A DNA stretch of 64,000 nt from Clavibacter michiganensis (GCA_002150995.1 MDHJ01000001.1:248001-312000), one strand, 5' to 3'; positions 52,874-62,523 are shown, counted from the stretch's first letter. The notes: generated by a model not told the origin, from the letters alone. Program-made: numbers and translations.

Positions 52874-55600
52874 GTGACGACTCCCCCGAAGCCGCTTCCC
52901 CTAGAGCACGACTCCACCCGCGACGGCACCCGCGACGCCGTGGAGCCCGCCCTCCGATCCGACGTCAGCCACCTGGGCGGCCTGCTCGGCCAGGTGCTCC
53001 GCGAGTCCGGGGGCGACGACCTCCTCCGGGACGTGGAGCGGCTCCGCGAGCTGGTGATCGACGCGTACGAGAGCGCCCGCGACGCGTCCATCGACGACGC
53101 CGAGCGCCTCGTCGCGACCTTCACGCCCGAGCGCGCGGAGCAGGTCGCCCGCGCCTTCACCTGCTACTTCCACCTCGCGAACCTCGCCGAGGAGCACCAC
53201 CGCGTGCGGGTGCTCCGCGAGCGCGAGGCGGCCGCGGGCTTCGTGCCCGACTCCATCCCCGACGCGGTCGGCCGGCTCACCGAGGAGCTCGGCCGCGAGG
53301 AGGCCATGCGCCGCCTCGGCGAGATGCGCTTCCACCCCGTGCTCACCGCGCACCCAACCGAGGCGCGCCGCCGTGCGGTGGCGACCGGGATCCGCCGCAT
53401 CGGCGACCTGCTCACCGAGCGCGACGGCGCCGCCGCCGGCACCCTCACGGGCCAGGACGTCGACCGCCGCCTGCTCGAGGAGATCGACGGCCTGTGGCGC
53501 ACCTCGCCGTTGCGCACCACCCGGCCGACCCCGCTCGACGAGGTCCGCACCGCCATGGGCGTCTTCGACCAGACGCTGTTCGAGGTCGTGCCGCGCGTCT
53601 ACCGGCTGCTCGACGACTGGCTCCTGGGCGACGAGGCCGGCGTCCGCGAGGCCGTGGCGCCCGCGTTCTTCCGGCTCGGCAACTGGATCGCCGCCGACCG
53701 CGACGGGAACCCGTACGTCACCGCCGCCGTCACCGAGGAGGCCGCCGGGATCGCGAGCGAGCACATCCTCCTCGGCCTCGAGCGGGTCGCGCTCCGCGTC
53801 GGCCGCTCGCTGACCCTGGGCGACGCCGACACCCCGCCGAGCCCGGAGCTGCGGGAGCTGGCCGCCGCGCAGGACGCGCTCGCACCGCACCTCACGGCCC
53901 GCATCGGCACGCGCGCGCCCGCCGAGCTGCACCGCCGCGTGCTGCTCGTCATCGCGGGACGACTCGCCGCGACGCGCGAGCGCCACGACGACCCGATCGC
54001 CTACCCGTCGGCCGCGGAGCTGCTCGCCGACCTGCGGGTGCTGCAGGGCTCGCTGCGGAGCGCCGGTGCGCACCGCATCGCCGGCGGCGAGCTGCAGGGC
54101 CTCATCTGGCAGGCGGAGACCTTCGGCTTCCACCTGGCCGAGATGGAGGTGCGCCAGCACTCGCAGGTGCACCGCGAGGCGCTCCGCGAGGCGCGGGCGG
54201 CGGCCGACGCCGCCGCGTCCGGAGCGGACGCGCCCGAGCTCGCGGACATGACGGTCGAGGTGCTGGACGTGTTCCGCACGCTCGCCCGCCTCCAGGAGCG
54301 GCACGGCGTCGCGCCGTTCTCCCGCTTCATCGTCTCGTTCACGCAGTCCGCGGACGACATCCGCACCGTGCACGAGCTGGCGGCGCTGGCGCTCGGCTCG
54401 GCGGAGGAGGCGCCCGTCCTCGACGTGATCCCGCTGTTCGAGACGTTCGCCGACCTCGACGCGAGCACCGAGATCCTCGACGGGATGATCCGCCTGCCGC
54501 AGGTCGAGGCGCGCCTCGCCGCCACCGGCCGGAAGCTCGAGGTGATGCTCGGCTACTCCGACTCCTCGAAGGACGTCGGACCCGTCTCCGCGACCTTCGC
54601 GCTGTTCGACGCGCAGGCGCGCATCGCCGCGTGGGCGCGGGAGAACGACATCGAGCTGACCCTCTTCCACGGCCGCGGCGGCGCCCTCGGCCGTGGCGGC
54701 GGACCGGCCGACCGGGCCGTGCGGGCGCAGCCGCCGGGATCCGTCGACGGCCGCTTCAAGCTCACCGAGCAGGGCGAGGTGATCTTCGCCCACTACGGCG
54801 ACAAGCGCATCGCGGCCCGCCACATCGAGCAGATGGCGGCGGCGACCCTGCTCGCCTCCGCGCCCTCCAACGAGGAGCGCAACGCGGCCGCGGCCGAGGG
54901 ATCCGCCGAGATGGTCCGGGTCATGGACGAGGCGTCCCGCGCCCGGTTCTTCGAGCTCGTGAAGGCGCCCGGCTTCGCGCCGTGGTTCGCGCAGGTCACG
55001 CCCATGGAGGAGATCGGGCTGCTCGCGCTCGGGTCGCGTCCCGCCCGCCGCGGCCTCTCCGTCGAGTCGCTCGAGGACCTGCGGGCGATCCCGTGGGTGT
55101 TCGCGTGGACGCAGGCGCGGATCAACCTCACCGGCTGGTTCGGGCTCGGCTCGGCGCTGGCCGCCGTCGGCGACGAGGCCGTGCTCCGGAAGGCGTACGA
55201 CGAGTGGCCGCTGTTCACGTCGATGATCGACAACGTCGAGATGTCGCTCGCCAAGACCGATGGCCGCCTCGCCGAGCGCTACCTCGCTCTCGGCGACCGA
55301 CCCGACCTCGCCGCGCTCGTGAGCGGCGAGATGGAGCTGACGCGCGAGTGGGTGCGGAAGGCCACGGGCCGCGGCGAGATCCTCGAGGGCCGACCGGTCC
55401 TCCGCCGCGCGGTGCGCCTCCGGAGCCCGTACGTCGACGCGCTGTCGCTCCTCCAGCTGAGGGCCCTGCGCGCGCTGCGGACGGCGGCCGACGCTCCCGC
55501 CGGCGGCGCGCCCGGGCAGGCCGACCCGACGGATCCGGACCACCGGCTCCTCCTGCTGACGGTCAACGGCATCGCGGCGGGCCTGCAGAACACGGGTTGA
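52874..55600 (+). CDS. ppc: Phosphoenolpyruvate carboxylase
   Basis: Carboxylates phosphoenolpyruvate to oxaloacetate, refilling the citric acid cycle. 908 residues, normal for bacterial enzymes. The catalytic His motif is VLTAHPTEARRR, the second His region FHGRGGALGRGGGP, with GYSDSSKDVG between and the invariant C terminus QNTG. GTG at 52874 is favoured over GTG 52868 because a TATCCT -10 box ends seven bases before it, predicting a leaderless mRNA. Monocistronic. Confidence 0.95.
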   Translation: MTTPPKPLPLEHDSTRDGTRDAVEPALRSDVSHLGGLLGQVLRESGGDDLLRDVERLRELVIDAYESARDASIDDAERLVATFTPERAEQVARAFTCYFHLANLAEEHHRVRVLREREAAAGFVPDSIPDAVGRLTEELGREEAMRRLGEMRFHPVLTAHPTEARRRAVATGIRRIGDLLTERDGAAAGTLTGQDVDRRLLEEIDGLWRTSPLRTTRPTPLDEVRTAMGVFDQTLFEVVPRVYRLLDDWLLGDEAGVREAVAPAFFRLGNWIAADRDGNPYVTAAVTEEAAGIASEHILLGLERVALRVGRSLTLGDADTPPSPELRELAAAQDALAPHLTARIGTRAPAELHRRVLLVIAGRLAATRERHDDPIAYPSAAELLADLRVLQGSLRSAGAHRIAGGELQGLIWQAETFGFHLAEMEVRQHSQVHREALREARAAADAAASGADAPELADMTVEVLDVFRTLARLQERHGVAPFSRFIVSFTQSADDIRTVHELAALALGSAEEAPVLDVIPLFETFADLDASTEILDGMIRLPQVEARLAATGRKLEVMLGYSDSSKDVGPVSATFALFDAQARIAAWARENDIELTLFHGRGGALGRGGGPADRAVRAQPPGSVDGRFKLTEQGEVIFAHYGDKRIAARHIEQMAAATLLASAPSNEERNAAAAEGSAEMVRVMDEASRARFFELVKAPGFAPWFAQVTPMEEIGLLALGSRPARRGLSVESLEDLRAIPWVFAWTQARINLTGWFGLGSALAAVGDEAVLRKAYDEWPLFTSMIDNVEMSLAKTDGRLAERYLALGDRPDLAALVSGEMELTREWVRKATGRGEILEGRPVLRRAVRLRSPYVDALSLLQLRALRALRTAADAPAGGAPGQADPTDPDHRLLLLTVNGIAAGLQNTG

Positions 55601-55853
55601 CCCGCGCGGGCACCGGGTGGCGCTCCGGGAGCCGTCTCCGCGGTCTTCTCCGAGGACGACGCCGGAGGGGATGGCGGTGGCGTGCGGCTGACTGTCCATC
55701 CTCTCTCGCGTCACCTGGCCGCGAGACGTCTCACGATGTCAGGGCCCTGCGCTGCTGCTCACCGACATCCGACGCGAGGGCGGCTCTGGCTCGCTCGGGA
55801 GCGGAACACGGGCTCCGTGTCGACGCGTCGAGCGGCGGGCGAGGACCTGGAGC

Positions 55854-55976
55854 GGCGCGCACCAGGCCTTCACCGATGGCCGGGTCGAGGACCGTGCGCG
55901 GTCCATCCATGACGGCGAGCGGGCCGCCCGGGTGGCCCGCGACGTGACCATCTCGACGGCGATTCCGTACCGCTGA
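55854..55976 (+). pseudogene. Possible serine-recombinase C-terminal remnant
   Basis: The frame ending at TGA 55974-55976 reads GAHQAFTDGRVEDRARSI then HDGERAARVARDVTISTAI and PYR. The spacing resembles the resolvase/invertase C-terminal helix-turn-helix (x-FT-x-x-x-V-x-x-AR-x-x-x-x-G-x-x-x-x-x-IA-x-x-x-x-VS-x-x-T-x-YR). The rest of the enzyme is absent. Similarity judged by eye only. Confidence 0.3.
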
Positions 55977-56039
55977 CTCCCGCGAATGCGGAGAGCGGGA
56001 GCGGAGGCCGCGATCAGCGGCTGACAGGCCACGGAAGGT

Positions 56040-56093
56040 GTCTCACGTAAGCCCCCCTTCACCGGACACTTCACCGGACGGGTCAATTGAGAC
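56040..56093. repeat. Mobile-end-like inverted and tandem repeats
   Basis: GTCTCA (56040-56045) faces TGAGAC (56088-56093). Between them TTCACCGGAC occurs twice, 12 bases apart. The GTCTCA core is reminiscent of Tn3-family ends; the ACCGGAC core is shared with the palindromic repeats further right. Confidence 0.4.
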
Positions 56094-56138
56094 TCGCGGC
56101 CCCGGCGGGGCAAGGGCCGGACCTCCGCCATCGGGGCC

Positions 56139-56164
56139 GTCCGGTGAGCGGTCCCCTGCCGGAC
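56139..56164. repeat. 26-base palindromic repeat, copy A
   Basis: Starts GTCCGGTGAGCGG and ends TCCCCTGCCGGAC. It lies upstream of the ArsR gene, followed by GGTCCGCG. See copies B-D at 57646, 61607 and 62498. Confidence 0.7.
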
Positions 56165-56228
56165 GGTCCGCGAGGGGTGGGCGCGGGATCTGCCTCACGG
56201 ACCATTGCGGCTAGTCATCTATGAAAGA

Positions 56229-56248
56229 ATCTGCGTATGGATGCAGAT
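56229..56248. promoter_or_regulatory. Inverted repeat at ArsR start, candidate operator
   Basis: ATCTGC (56229-56234) and GCAGAT (56243-56248) flank the ATG at 56237, in an AT-rich stretch beginning CATCTATGAAAGAAT. ArsR repressors commonly bind inverted repeats over their own promoter; autoregulation is inferred. Confidence 0.4.
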
Positions 56249-56608
56249 ATCGCGTGTGGTCGGCACGTCGAGAGTCCCTATGTGGAGCTGGCGGTTGAGG
56301 TGTTCTCGATGCTTGCGGACGCGACTCGGGTGCGGATCGTGCTGGCTTTGTCCGAGGGGGAGTTGGCGGTCAATGAACTCGCGGAGCGGGTGGGGAAGAC
56401 CTCGGCTGCGGTCTCACAGCACCTCGCGAAGCTGCGCCTGGCGCGCGTGGTCGCCACGCGGCAGGAGGGCACGCGGGTGTTCTACCGGCTGACGAACGAG
56501 CATGCCCGGCAGCTGGTCGCGGATGCGATCTTCCAGGCCGAGCATCAGCTCGGCGGGAACCCCGCCCACCACCACGAGGATGCTGCCCGTGCTGACCGCC
56601 CTGCGTAG
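56237..56608 (+). CDS. ArsR/SmtB family metal-sensing repressor
   Basis: 123 residues. The winged helix spans ~20-95: VFSMLADATRVRIVLAL, then the recognition helix TSAAVSQHLAKLRLARVV and wing TRQEGTRVFYRL. A single Cys sits near the N terminus (DADIACGRH), and the C terminus has HARQLVADAIFQAEHQLGGN and AHHHEDAARADR, giving histidines suited to Zn, Ni or Co sensing. The last 29 bases overlap the EamA exporter gene, so the pair is a regulator-exporter unit. Codon usage is less GC-biased than in the sugar genes. Confidence 0.92.
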   Translation: MDADIACGRHVESPYVELAVEVFSMLADATRVRIVLALSEGELAVNELAERVGKTSAAVSQHLAKLRLARVVATRQEGTRVFYRLTNEHARQLVADAIFQAEHQLGGNPAHHHEDAARADRPA

Positions 56609-57632
56609 CCGCGGCGTCCAGGCCGCTCTGCTGTCGGCGGTCCTGTTCGGTGCCGGCACCCCGGCTGCGAAGCTGCTCCTGGATTCGGTGAGCCCGTGGC
56701 TGCTCGCCGGGCTCCTCTACACGGGGTCCGGTATCGGCTTGGGCCTCATCCGTCTGCTCCGGCGCGCACCTCGCGTGCACCTCGCCCGAGCCGAGCGCCT
56801 GCCACTGGCCGGGGCGATCTTCTTCGGGGGCGTCCTCGGCCCGCTCCTGCTCCTCGTCGGCCTGGTGAACATGCCCGCATCCGGGGCGTCGCTGCTGTTG
56901 AACGCGGAAGGGGTCGCGACGGCGCTGCTGGCGTGGTTCGTGTTCCGAGAGAACTTCGACCGCCGCATCGCGCTCGGCATGGTCGCCATCGTCGCCGGAG
57001 CCGTGATCCTCACCATCCCGCAGGGTGTGGAGCTCGGTAGCGCGTGGCCGGCCCTCGCGATCCTCGGCGCATGCCTGTCCTGGGGCATCGACAACAACCT
57101 CACCCGCAAGGTCGCACTGCTCGATGCCACGTGGCTTGCCGCGATCAAGGGCGGCGTCGCGGGACCTGTGAACCTCGCCCTCGCGTTCCTCCTCGGTGCC
57201 CAGCTCCCCGCGGTCGGGAACATCGCGGCGGCGATGGCCGTCGGGTTCCTCGCCTACGGGGTCAGCCTGGTGCTGTTCATCGTCGCGCTGCGCCATGTCG
57301 GCACCGCCCGAGCTGGCGCCTACTACTCGGTCGCCCCGTTCTTCGGCGCGATCGTCGCCCTGGTCCTCGGCGAGCCCGTCACCTGGCCACTCATCCTCGC
57401 GGGGATCCTCATGGCCATCGGTGTCTGGCTGCACCTCACCGAACGGCACGAGCACGAACACACGCACGACGCGATCACCCACGACCACTGGCACACCCAC
57501 GACGAACACCACCAGCACGCCCACGACGAGCCCGTACCGGCCGGCACACGTCACCGGCACGTCCACACGCACGAGGCGATCACCCACACGCACGAGCACT
57601 ACCCCGACAGCCACCATCGCCACGATCACTAA
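56580..57632 (+). CDS. EamA/DMT family exporter with histidine-rich tail
   Basis: 350 residues: ten hydrophobic segments in two EamA repeats (LLSAVLFGAGTPAAKLLLD..., AILGACLSWGIDNNLTRKV...), each with the family's W-G/N pattern. The last ~60 residues are hydrophilic and contain 22 histidines, with two related blocks (THDAITHDH and THEAITHTHEH). Such a tail should bind divalent metal. Together with the overlapping ArsR regulator this suggests metal efflux or metal-regulated export, unusual for EamA proteins, which mostly move metabolites. ATG 56580 is preceded closely by ACGAGG. The gene ends 13 bases before palindromic repeat B. Confidence 0.88.
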   Translation: MLPVLTALRSRGVQAALLSAVLFGAGTPAAKLLLDSVSPWLLAGLLYTGSGIGLGLIRLLRRAPRVHLARAERLPLAGAIFFGGVLGPLLLLVGLVNMPASGASLLLNAEGVATALLAWFVFRENFDRRIALGMVAIVAGAVILTIPQGVELGSAWPALAILGACLSWGIDNNLTRKVALLDATWLAAIKGGVAGPVNLALAFLLGAQLPAVGNIAAAMAVGFLAYGVSLVLFIVALRHVGTARAGAYYSVAPFFGAIVALVLGEPVTWPLILAGILMAIGVWLHLTERHEHEHTHDAITHDHWHTHDEHHQHAHDEPVPAGTRHRHVHTHEAITHTHEHYPDSHHRHDH

Positions 57633-57645
57633 GTCGACGGGGACA

Positions 57646-57671
57646 GTCCGGTGAGGGATCCCCTACCGGAC
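57646..57671. repeat. 26-base palindromic repeat, copy B
   Basis: Starts GTCCGGTGAGGGA and ends TCCCCTACCGGAC; nearly perfect palindrome. It lies exactly between the convergent EamA and aldo/keto reductase genes, so it can act as a bidirectional terminator. Confidence 0.8.
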
Positions 57672-57683
57672 GCCCTCGGCGGG

Positions 57684-58664
<981 letters not shown>

Positions 58665-58690
58665 GGTTCTCCTGGTGGCGGTGGTCGTGG

Positions 58691-59062
58691 TCAGCGCGGG
58701 GTGATGAGGACGGTGGCGGATGTCGGGGCGGGGCCCTGCATGATCCGGACCGCGGAGCTGCCGGCGTACTTGGCTGCGTACGCGGCGTCGATCAGGTCGG
58801 CTGGCGCGTCGGGGGCGTCCTGGAAGTGCGCGTCGTGGAAGGTGCCGGCGACGCGGATGCGGCCGGCGTTCTGGGTGATGGCGGCCTGATACCAGCGGGA
58901 TGCGGTCCCGTTGGCGGCGCGGACGTAGACGTTCCCGTCGACGACGAGCGCCCAGGTCTGGGTGGGGGTTCCGTAGGTTGTGCCGTCCTCGCGGAAGGGG
59001 GAGACGCAGAGGTCCGGCTCCTGCTGGATCGAGTCGAGGATCTCTGGGGTCCATGCGGGCAT
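58691..59062 (-). CDS. DUF2255 family protein
   Basis: 123 residues with the DUF2255 pattern: [47 protein letters not shown] and [16 protein letters not shown]. This small beta-rich family is often found beside reductases and is of unknown function, possibly a flavin or nitroreductase-like split-barrel fold. It lies between the regulator and the aldo/keto reductase, 26 bases from the latter. Confidence 0.8.
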   Translation of the reverse strand: MPAWTPEILDSIQQEPDLCVSPFREDGTTYGTPTQTWALVVDGNVYVRAANGTASRWYQAAITQNAGRIRVAGTFHDAHFQDAPDAPADLIDAAYAAKYAGSSAVRIMQGPAPTSATVLITPR

Positions 59063-59106
59063 GGTGGTGCTCCTTTCGGGAGTCGCCGGATGCGCGTGCG
59101 CGCGGG

Positions 59107-60012
59107 TCAGGCGGGTCGGTCGTTCTGGGTCGCCGGTCTGGTCGGCGTGTGCGTGGGGGCGGGGTGGGTCCAGCTGGCGAGCAGTTGGAGGCCGTCGTGG
59201 GTGGGGCTTGCGGGTTCGGCGGTGAAGACGAGCATCTGGAGTCCATGCTCGCTGGCGAGGTCCATCGACTCGAAGGAGAGGTCGAGGTCGCCGACGAGGG
59301 GGTGGTGGATGTTCTTGGTGCCGGTGCGGTGCTCGCGGACGTCGTGGGAGGCCCAGAGCTTGCGGAACAGGTCGCTTCGTGTGGAGAGCTCGCCGACGAG
59401 GTTGCTGAGCTCCTTGTCATAGGGGGAGCGGCCGGCTTCGCGGCGCAGGAGCGCGACCATCTGGCGGGTGTTCCCGGTCCAGTCCCGGTAGAAGTCCTGG
59501 GCGCGGGGGTCCAGGAACACGAACCGGGCGGCGTTCACCTGCGGGTCGGGGCCGTCGAACATGGGCGCGAACAGGGCCCGGCCGAGCGCGTTGGTCGCGA
59601 CCGCGTCGAGCCGGCCGTTCTGGACGTAGACCGGGACGGTCGTCATCGCGTCGATCATCTGCTGGACGCTCGCCCGCACCGCGCCCTTCCGGGCAGCGGG
59701 TGCGCGGCGGCGGGGATGGGCGCCGACGTTCGCGGCGCGGACGAGGTCCAGGAGGTGGGCGTGTTCGGCGTCGTCGAGCTGGAGGGCGCGGGCGATGCCG
59801 TCGAGGACGCTCTCGGACACGCCGGCGGCGTCGCCGCGCTCGAGGCGCCGGTAGTACTCCGAGCTCATCCCGGCGAGGAGGGCAACCTCCTCACGGCGGA
59901 GCCCGGTCACGCGGCGGCGGCCGCCGTAGTCCGGCAGGCCCGCCTGCTCCGGGGTGATCCGGGCACGACGCGACGTGAGGAACTCGCGGATGTCGTCCTG
60001 GGGGGTGTCCAT
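59107..60012 (-). CDS. XRE-type regulator with MmyB-like ligand-binding domain
   Basis: 301 residues. The helix-turn-helix is at ~35-60 ([24 protein letters not shown]), and the C-terminal MmyB-like sensor domain at ~105-290 includes [21 protein letters not shown] and [17 protein letters not shown]. In Streptomyces such proteins regulate antibiotic or redox clusters. ATG 60012 is seven bases after a TAGGTT box on the minus strand, so the mRNA is probably leaderless. Divergent from the SDR gene with a long inverted repeat between. Confidence 0.9.
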   Translation of the reverse strand: MDTPQDDIREFLTSRRARITPEQAGLPDYGGRRRVTGLRREEVALLAGMSSEYYRRLERGDAAGVSESVLDGIARALQLDDAEHAHLLDLVRAANVGAHPRRRAPAARKGAVRASVQQMIDAMTTVPVYVQNGRLDAVATNALGRALFAPMFDGPDPQVNAARFVFLDPRAQDFYRDWTGNTRQMVALLRREAGRSPYDKELSNLVGELSTRSDLFRKLWASHDVREHRTGTKNIHHPLVGDLDLSFESMDLASEHGLQMLVFTAEPASPTHDGLQLLASWTHPAPTHTPTRPATQNDRPA

Positions 60013-60019
60013 GACCCCG

Positions 60020-60025
60020 AACCTA
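60020..60025 (-). promoter_or_regulatory. -10 box TAGGTT of the MmyB-type regulator (leaderless)
   Basis: On the minus strand TAGGTT is followed by seven bases and then the ATG at 60012. Confidence 0.45.
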
Positions 60026-60042
60026 CGTCGCCCGCCCGATCG

Positions 60043-60084
60043 GTGCGGGGCCCTGGTGGTGACCCCATAGGCAGGGCCTCGCAC
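60043..60084. promoter_or_regulatory. Long inverted repeat, candidate operator
   Basis: Arms GTGCGGGGCCCTG (60043-60055) and CAGGGCCTCGCAC (60072-60084) match at 12 of 13 positions with a 16-base spacer, in the divergent region between the MmyB-type regulator and SDR genes. Confidence 0.6.
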
Positions 60085-60160
60085 GATCTGGGGCCGCCGA
60101 TTTCACTGGGAGCATGCGCCGGCCACACCGCCGGCACCCTCAACGGAAGGCAGCACCACC

Positions 60161-61000
60161 ATGAGCACGAACGTCTGGTTCATCACGGGAGCCGGCCGCG
60201 GCATGGGCATCGACCTCGCCAAGGCCGCCCTCGACGCCGGTCACCAGGTCGTCGGCACCGCCCGCGACGCGGCGAAGGTCACCGAGGCGCTCGGCGAGCA
60301 GGAGAACCTCCTCGCTGTGTCCCTCGACGTCACCCGCCCCGACACCATCCAGGCCGCGGTCGATGCCGCCGTCGAGCGGTTCGGCCGCATCGACGTCCTC
60401 GTCAACAACGCCGGCAACTTCTACGCCGGCTACTTCGAGGAGATCAGCGACGCCCAGATGCGCCAGCAGATGGAGACCAACTTCTTCGGCCCCCTGAACG
60501 TCACCCGCGCGATCCTGCCCGTCATGCGCCAGCAGCGCAGCGGCAAGGTCGTCTCCTTCTCCTCCGCCGCGGGCATCATCGGCCAGGAGTTCTGCGCTGC
60601 TTACGCGGCATCGAAGTTCGCCATCGAGGGCTGGATGGAGTCGCTGCGCTTCGACGTCGCCCCGTACGGGATCACCACCACCATCGTCGAGCCCGGCTTC
60701 TTCCGCACCGAGCTGCTCACCGAGGGCTCGTCGCTGTGGCCGGAGCTGTCGATCGAGGACTACGCCGAGCGCACCGAGCAGACCATCGCCGCGTGGAAGA
60801 GCATGAACGGCCAGCAGGGCGGCGACCCCGCGAAGCTCGGCCGCGCCCTGGTGGAGATCGTCGCCCTCGACGAGCCGCCGCTGCGCTTCATCGCGGGCGC
60901 GGACGCGGTCGCCGGTGTCGAGCAGAAGGCCCGCGACCTCCTCGCCCAGGCCGACGCGCACCGCGACCTGTCCTCGAACCTCGACCACGACGCCGCCTGA
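60161..61000 (+). CDS. Short-chain dehydrogenase/reductase
   Basis: Classical SDR of 279 residues. NADP-binding TGAGRGMGIDLAKAAL, the NNAG motif in VLVNNAGNFYAGYF, Ser in VVSFSSAAGIIG, and Tyr-x3-Lys in AYAASKFAIEG; the segment EPGFFRTELL follows. Regulated probably by the divergent MmyB-type protein. RBS GGAAGG ten bases before ATG. The substrate is unknown; a similar SDR-MmyB pairing is common in actinobacteria. Confidence 0.93.
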   Translation: MSTNVWFITGAGRGMGIDLAKAALDAGHQVVGTARDAAKVTEALGEQENLLAVSLDVTRPDTIQAAVDAAVERFGRIDVLVNNAGNFYAGYFEEISDAQMRQQMETNFFGPLNVTRAILPVMRQQRSGKVVSFSSAAGIIGQEFCAAYAASKFAIEGWMESLRFDVAPYGITTTIVEPGFFRTELLTEGSSLWPELSIEDYAERTEQTIAAWKSMNGQQGGDPAKLGRALVEIVALDEPPLRFIAGADAVAGVEQKARDLLAQADAHRDLSSNLDHDAA

Positions 61001-61079
61001 CCCACCCCCTCACGCTGCCGGGCCGGGCACCCGGTCCGGCAGCCCCACCGCACCGCTTCATCAGATGGAAGGCACGACC

Positions 61080-61586
61080 ATGAGACGCACCCTCGCCGCG
61101 GCGACCACCCTGACCGCGCTCCTCGCCCTGACCGCCTGCAGCACCGGCCCCTCCGGCGCCGACGACACTGCACCGACCTCGAGCGCGACGCCCAGTGTGA
61201 CCGCTACCGCGGAGGCGCCGACGGACACGGCCGCGGGCACGCCGATCACCATCACCGCAGACGGCCAGACCTTCACCGCCACGCTGAACGACAGCCAGGT
61301 GTCCCAGGACTTCATCGCAACGCTGCCCGTGACCCTGGACTGGTACCGGAACGCCGGCATCGAATACATCACCGAGCTCCCCGAGCCGATGACCGAGACC
61401 GGCCCGTTCTACACGGACGTCGAGGCCGGCGACCTCGTCTACTACAACCCGATGGACAGCATCACGATCATCTACGAGCCCACCAGCTCCGTCCCGACGC
61501 TGACGAAGATGGGCGAGATCACCTCCGACCTCGACGCCTTCCAGGACCTCCCCGACGACGTCGAGATGCGCATCGAGCTGGAGTAG
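61080..61586 (+). CDS. Lipoprotein with cyclophilin-like domain
   Basis: 168 residues. Signal peptide MRRTLAAATTLTALLALT with lipobox LTAC at ~17-20, a Ser/Thr/Ala-rich linker to ~55, then a domain with ITITADGQTFTATLNDSQ, FIATLPVTLDW and GDLVYYNPMDSITIIYEP, the pattern of small cyclophilin-like fold proteins (no prolyl isomerase residues expected). Function unknown; often beside reductases. It follows the SDR gene by 79 bases and precedes palindromic repeat C. Confidence 0.82.
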   Translation: MRRTLAAATTLTALLALTACSTGPSGADDTAPTSSATPSVTATAEAPTDTAAGTPITITADGQTFTATLNDSQVSQDFIATLPVTLDWYRNAGIEYITELPEPMTETGPFYTDVEAGDLVYYNPMDSITIIYEPTSSVPTLTKMGEITSDLDAFQDLPDDVEMRIELE

Positions 61587-61606
61587 CGCACGCGGGCCGG
61601 ATCCGC

Positions 61607-61632
61607 GTCCGGAGAGGAATCCCCTACCGGAC
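61607..61632. repeat. 26-base palindromic repeat, copy C
   Basis: Starts GTCCGGAGAGGAA and ends TCCCCTACCGGAC, followed by GCC as in copy B. It lies 20 bases after the lipoprotein stop and between convergent genes, a terminator position. Confidence 0.8.
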
Positions 61633-61794
61633 GCCTCATCTGGCGTCGAGCCCCGACGGTGGCGGTTGCACAGTACGGCCAGGTGCTGGCCCACCCGTCC
61701 GGTCTGATCGGTGTTCTCCGGCCTCAAGCTCATTACGTCGCAGGCTCTGGGACCGGCGATGCTCCGGGCGGCGCGGCGCGGCTGACGGGTGGCG

Positions 61795-62394
61795 TCAGCC
61801 GCCGTCGGTGGCCGCGCGCTCGGCCGCGGCCAGCTCGCGGCGTACCGCGTCCTCGTACGCGCCGCGTTCGAAGGCGATCTCCACGTTCGGCATTGCGGCG
61901 TCGGGGCGCCAGGGCTCGAGGTCCTCGGGCCGGGCCCGCCCGAGGAGACGGCGGAGTCTGCTCCCGATACCAGAGGGCACAGCCTCCGGCATGCCGGGCG
62001 GGAACTCAAATCTGACGTCCGTCCAGAGCACGTGCTCATCCGTCATCTCAATACGGGCGCCGACGTAGCCGCACCAGGGATCCCCGCAGGCGCTACAGCA
62101 GAGGATTGCGACGCGGCCGGGGGCCATGTCCTCGACGAGGGACGGGCCCTCGCCGACGAGCGAGCGTAGGTACGCCGGCCGGTCCCATGAGGGCGGGCTC
62201 TGGATCCCGGTCGGCGTGAGGTCGTCCCACGGGCCGAGGACGGCCTCCTCGATGCCGACCCCGTCGAGCGTCACGTCACGGAGGACGGCACCCTCCCGAT
62301 CTGGGTCGTCGACGGTGGCGAAGCCGAGGCGGGTCAGGGCGGTCACGGCATCATCGTGCCAGCACGGACGGGCGTCGTGTGGGGCCGCGGCCAT
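61795..62394 (-). CDS. Hypothetical protein
   Basis: 199 residues I do not recognise. The sequence includes ALTRLGFATVDDPDREGAVL, PWDDLTPTGIQSPPSWDRPA and a central ILCCSACGDPWCGYVGARIE block with four cysteines (C-C-x-x-C-x-x-x-x-C), which may bind metal. It is soluble, with an acidic/Pro-rich middle. Two starts are possible: ATG 62394 and ATG 62493 (33 residues more, low complexity); neither has a clear ribosome site. It lies between palindromic repeats C and D. Confidence 0.65.
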   Translation of the reverse strand: MAAAPHDARPCWHDDAVTALTRLGFATVDDPDREGAVLRDVTLDGVGIEEAVLGPWDDLTPTGIQSPPSWDRPAYLRSLVGEGPSLVEDMAPGRVAILCCSACGDPWCGYVGARIEMTDEHVLWTDVRFEFPPGMPEAVPSGIGSRLRRLLGRARPEDLEPWRPDAAMPNVEIAFERGAYEDAVRRELAAAERAATDGG

Positions 62395-62497
62395 GGATCG
62401 GCCTGTGACGCCGTCCGGTAGTGCGGCGGGAGGAGCGGTGGAATCGTCGGACGCGGGCGTCCTCGCCGACACGTGATGAGTCGTGGCGCGCATACGT

Positions 62498-62523
62498 GTC
62501 CGGGTAGGGATCCCTAGCGGGAC
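62498..62523. repeat. 26-base palindromic repeat, copy D
   Basis: Starts GTCCGGGTAGGGA and ends TCCCTAGCGGGAC, followed by GCT. The stop codon of the minus-strand kinase gene (CTA at 62514-62516) lies inside the repeat. Confidence 0.7.

Larger units (their letters stand above)
55601..56236. other. 636-base gap with decayed mobile-element sequence
   Basis: No intact gene is seen. It holds a recombinase-like C-terminal fragment (55854-55976), an inverted pair GTCTCA (56040-56045) and TGAGAC (56088-56093), a tandem TTCACCGGAC (56058-56067, 56070-56079), one copy of the 26-base palindrome (56139-56164), and the ArsR promoter. Two short open frames (55682-55912 plus; 55739-56131 minus) have no recognisable content. 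Confidence 0.5.

Noticed and set aside
55739-56131. 130-residue minus-strand open frame in the gap after ppc
   Set aside because: No ribosome site, no recognisable domain and it crosses the mobile-end-like repeats.
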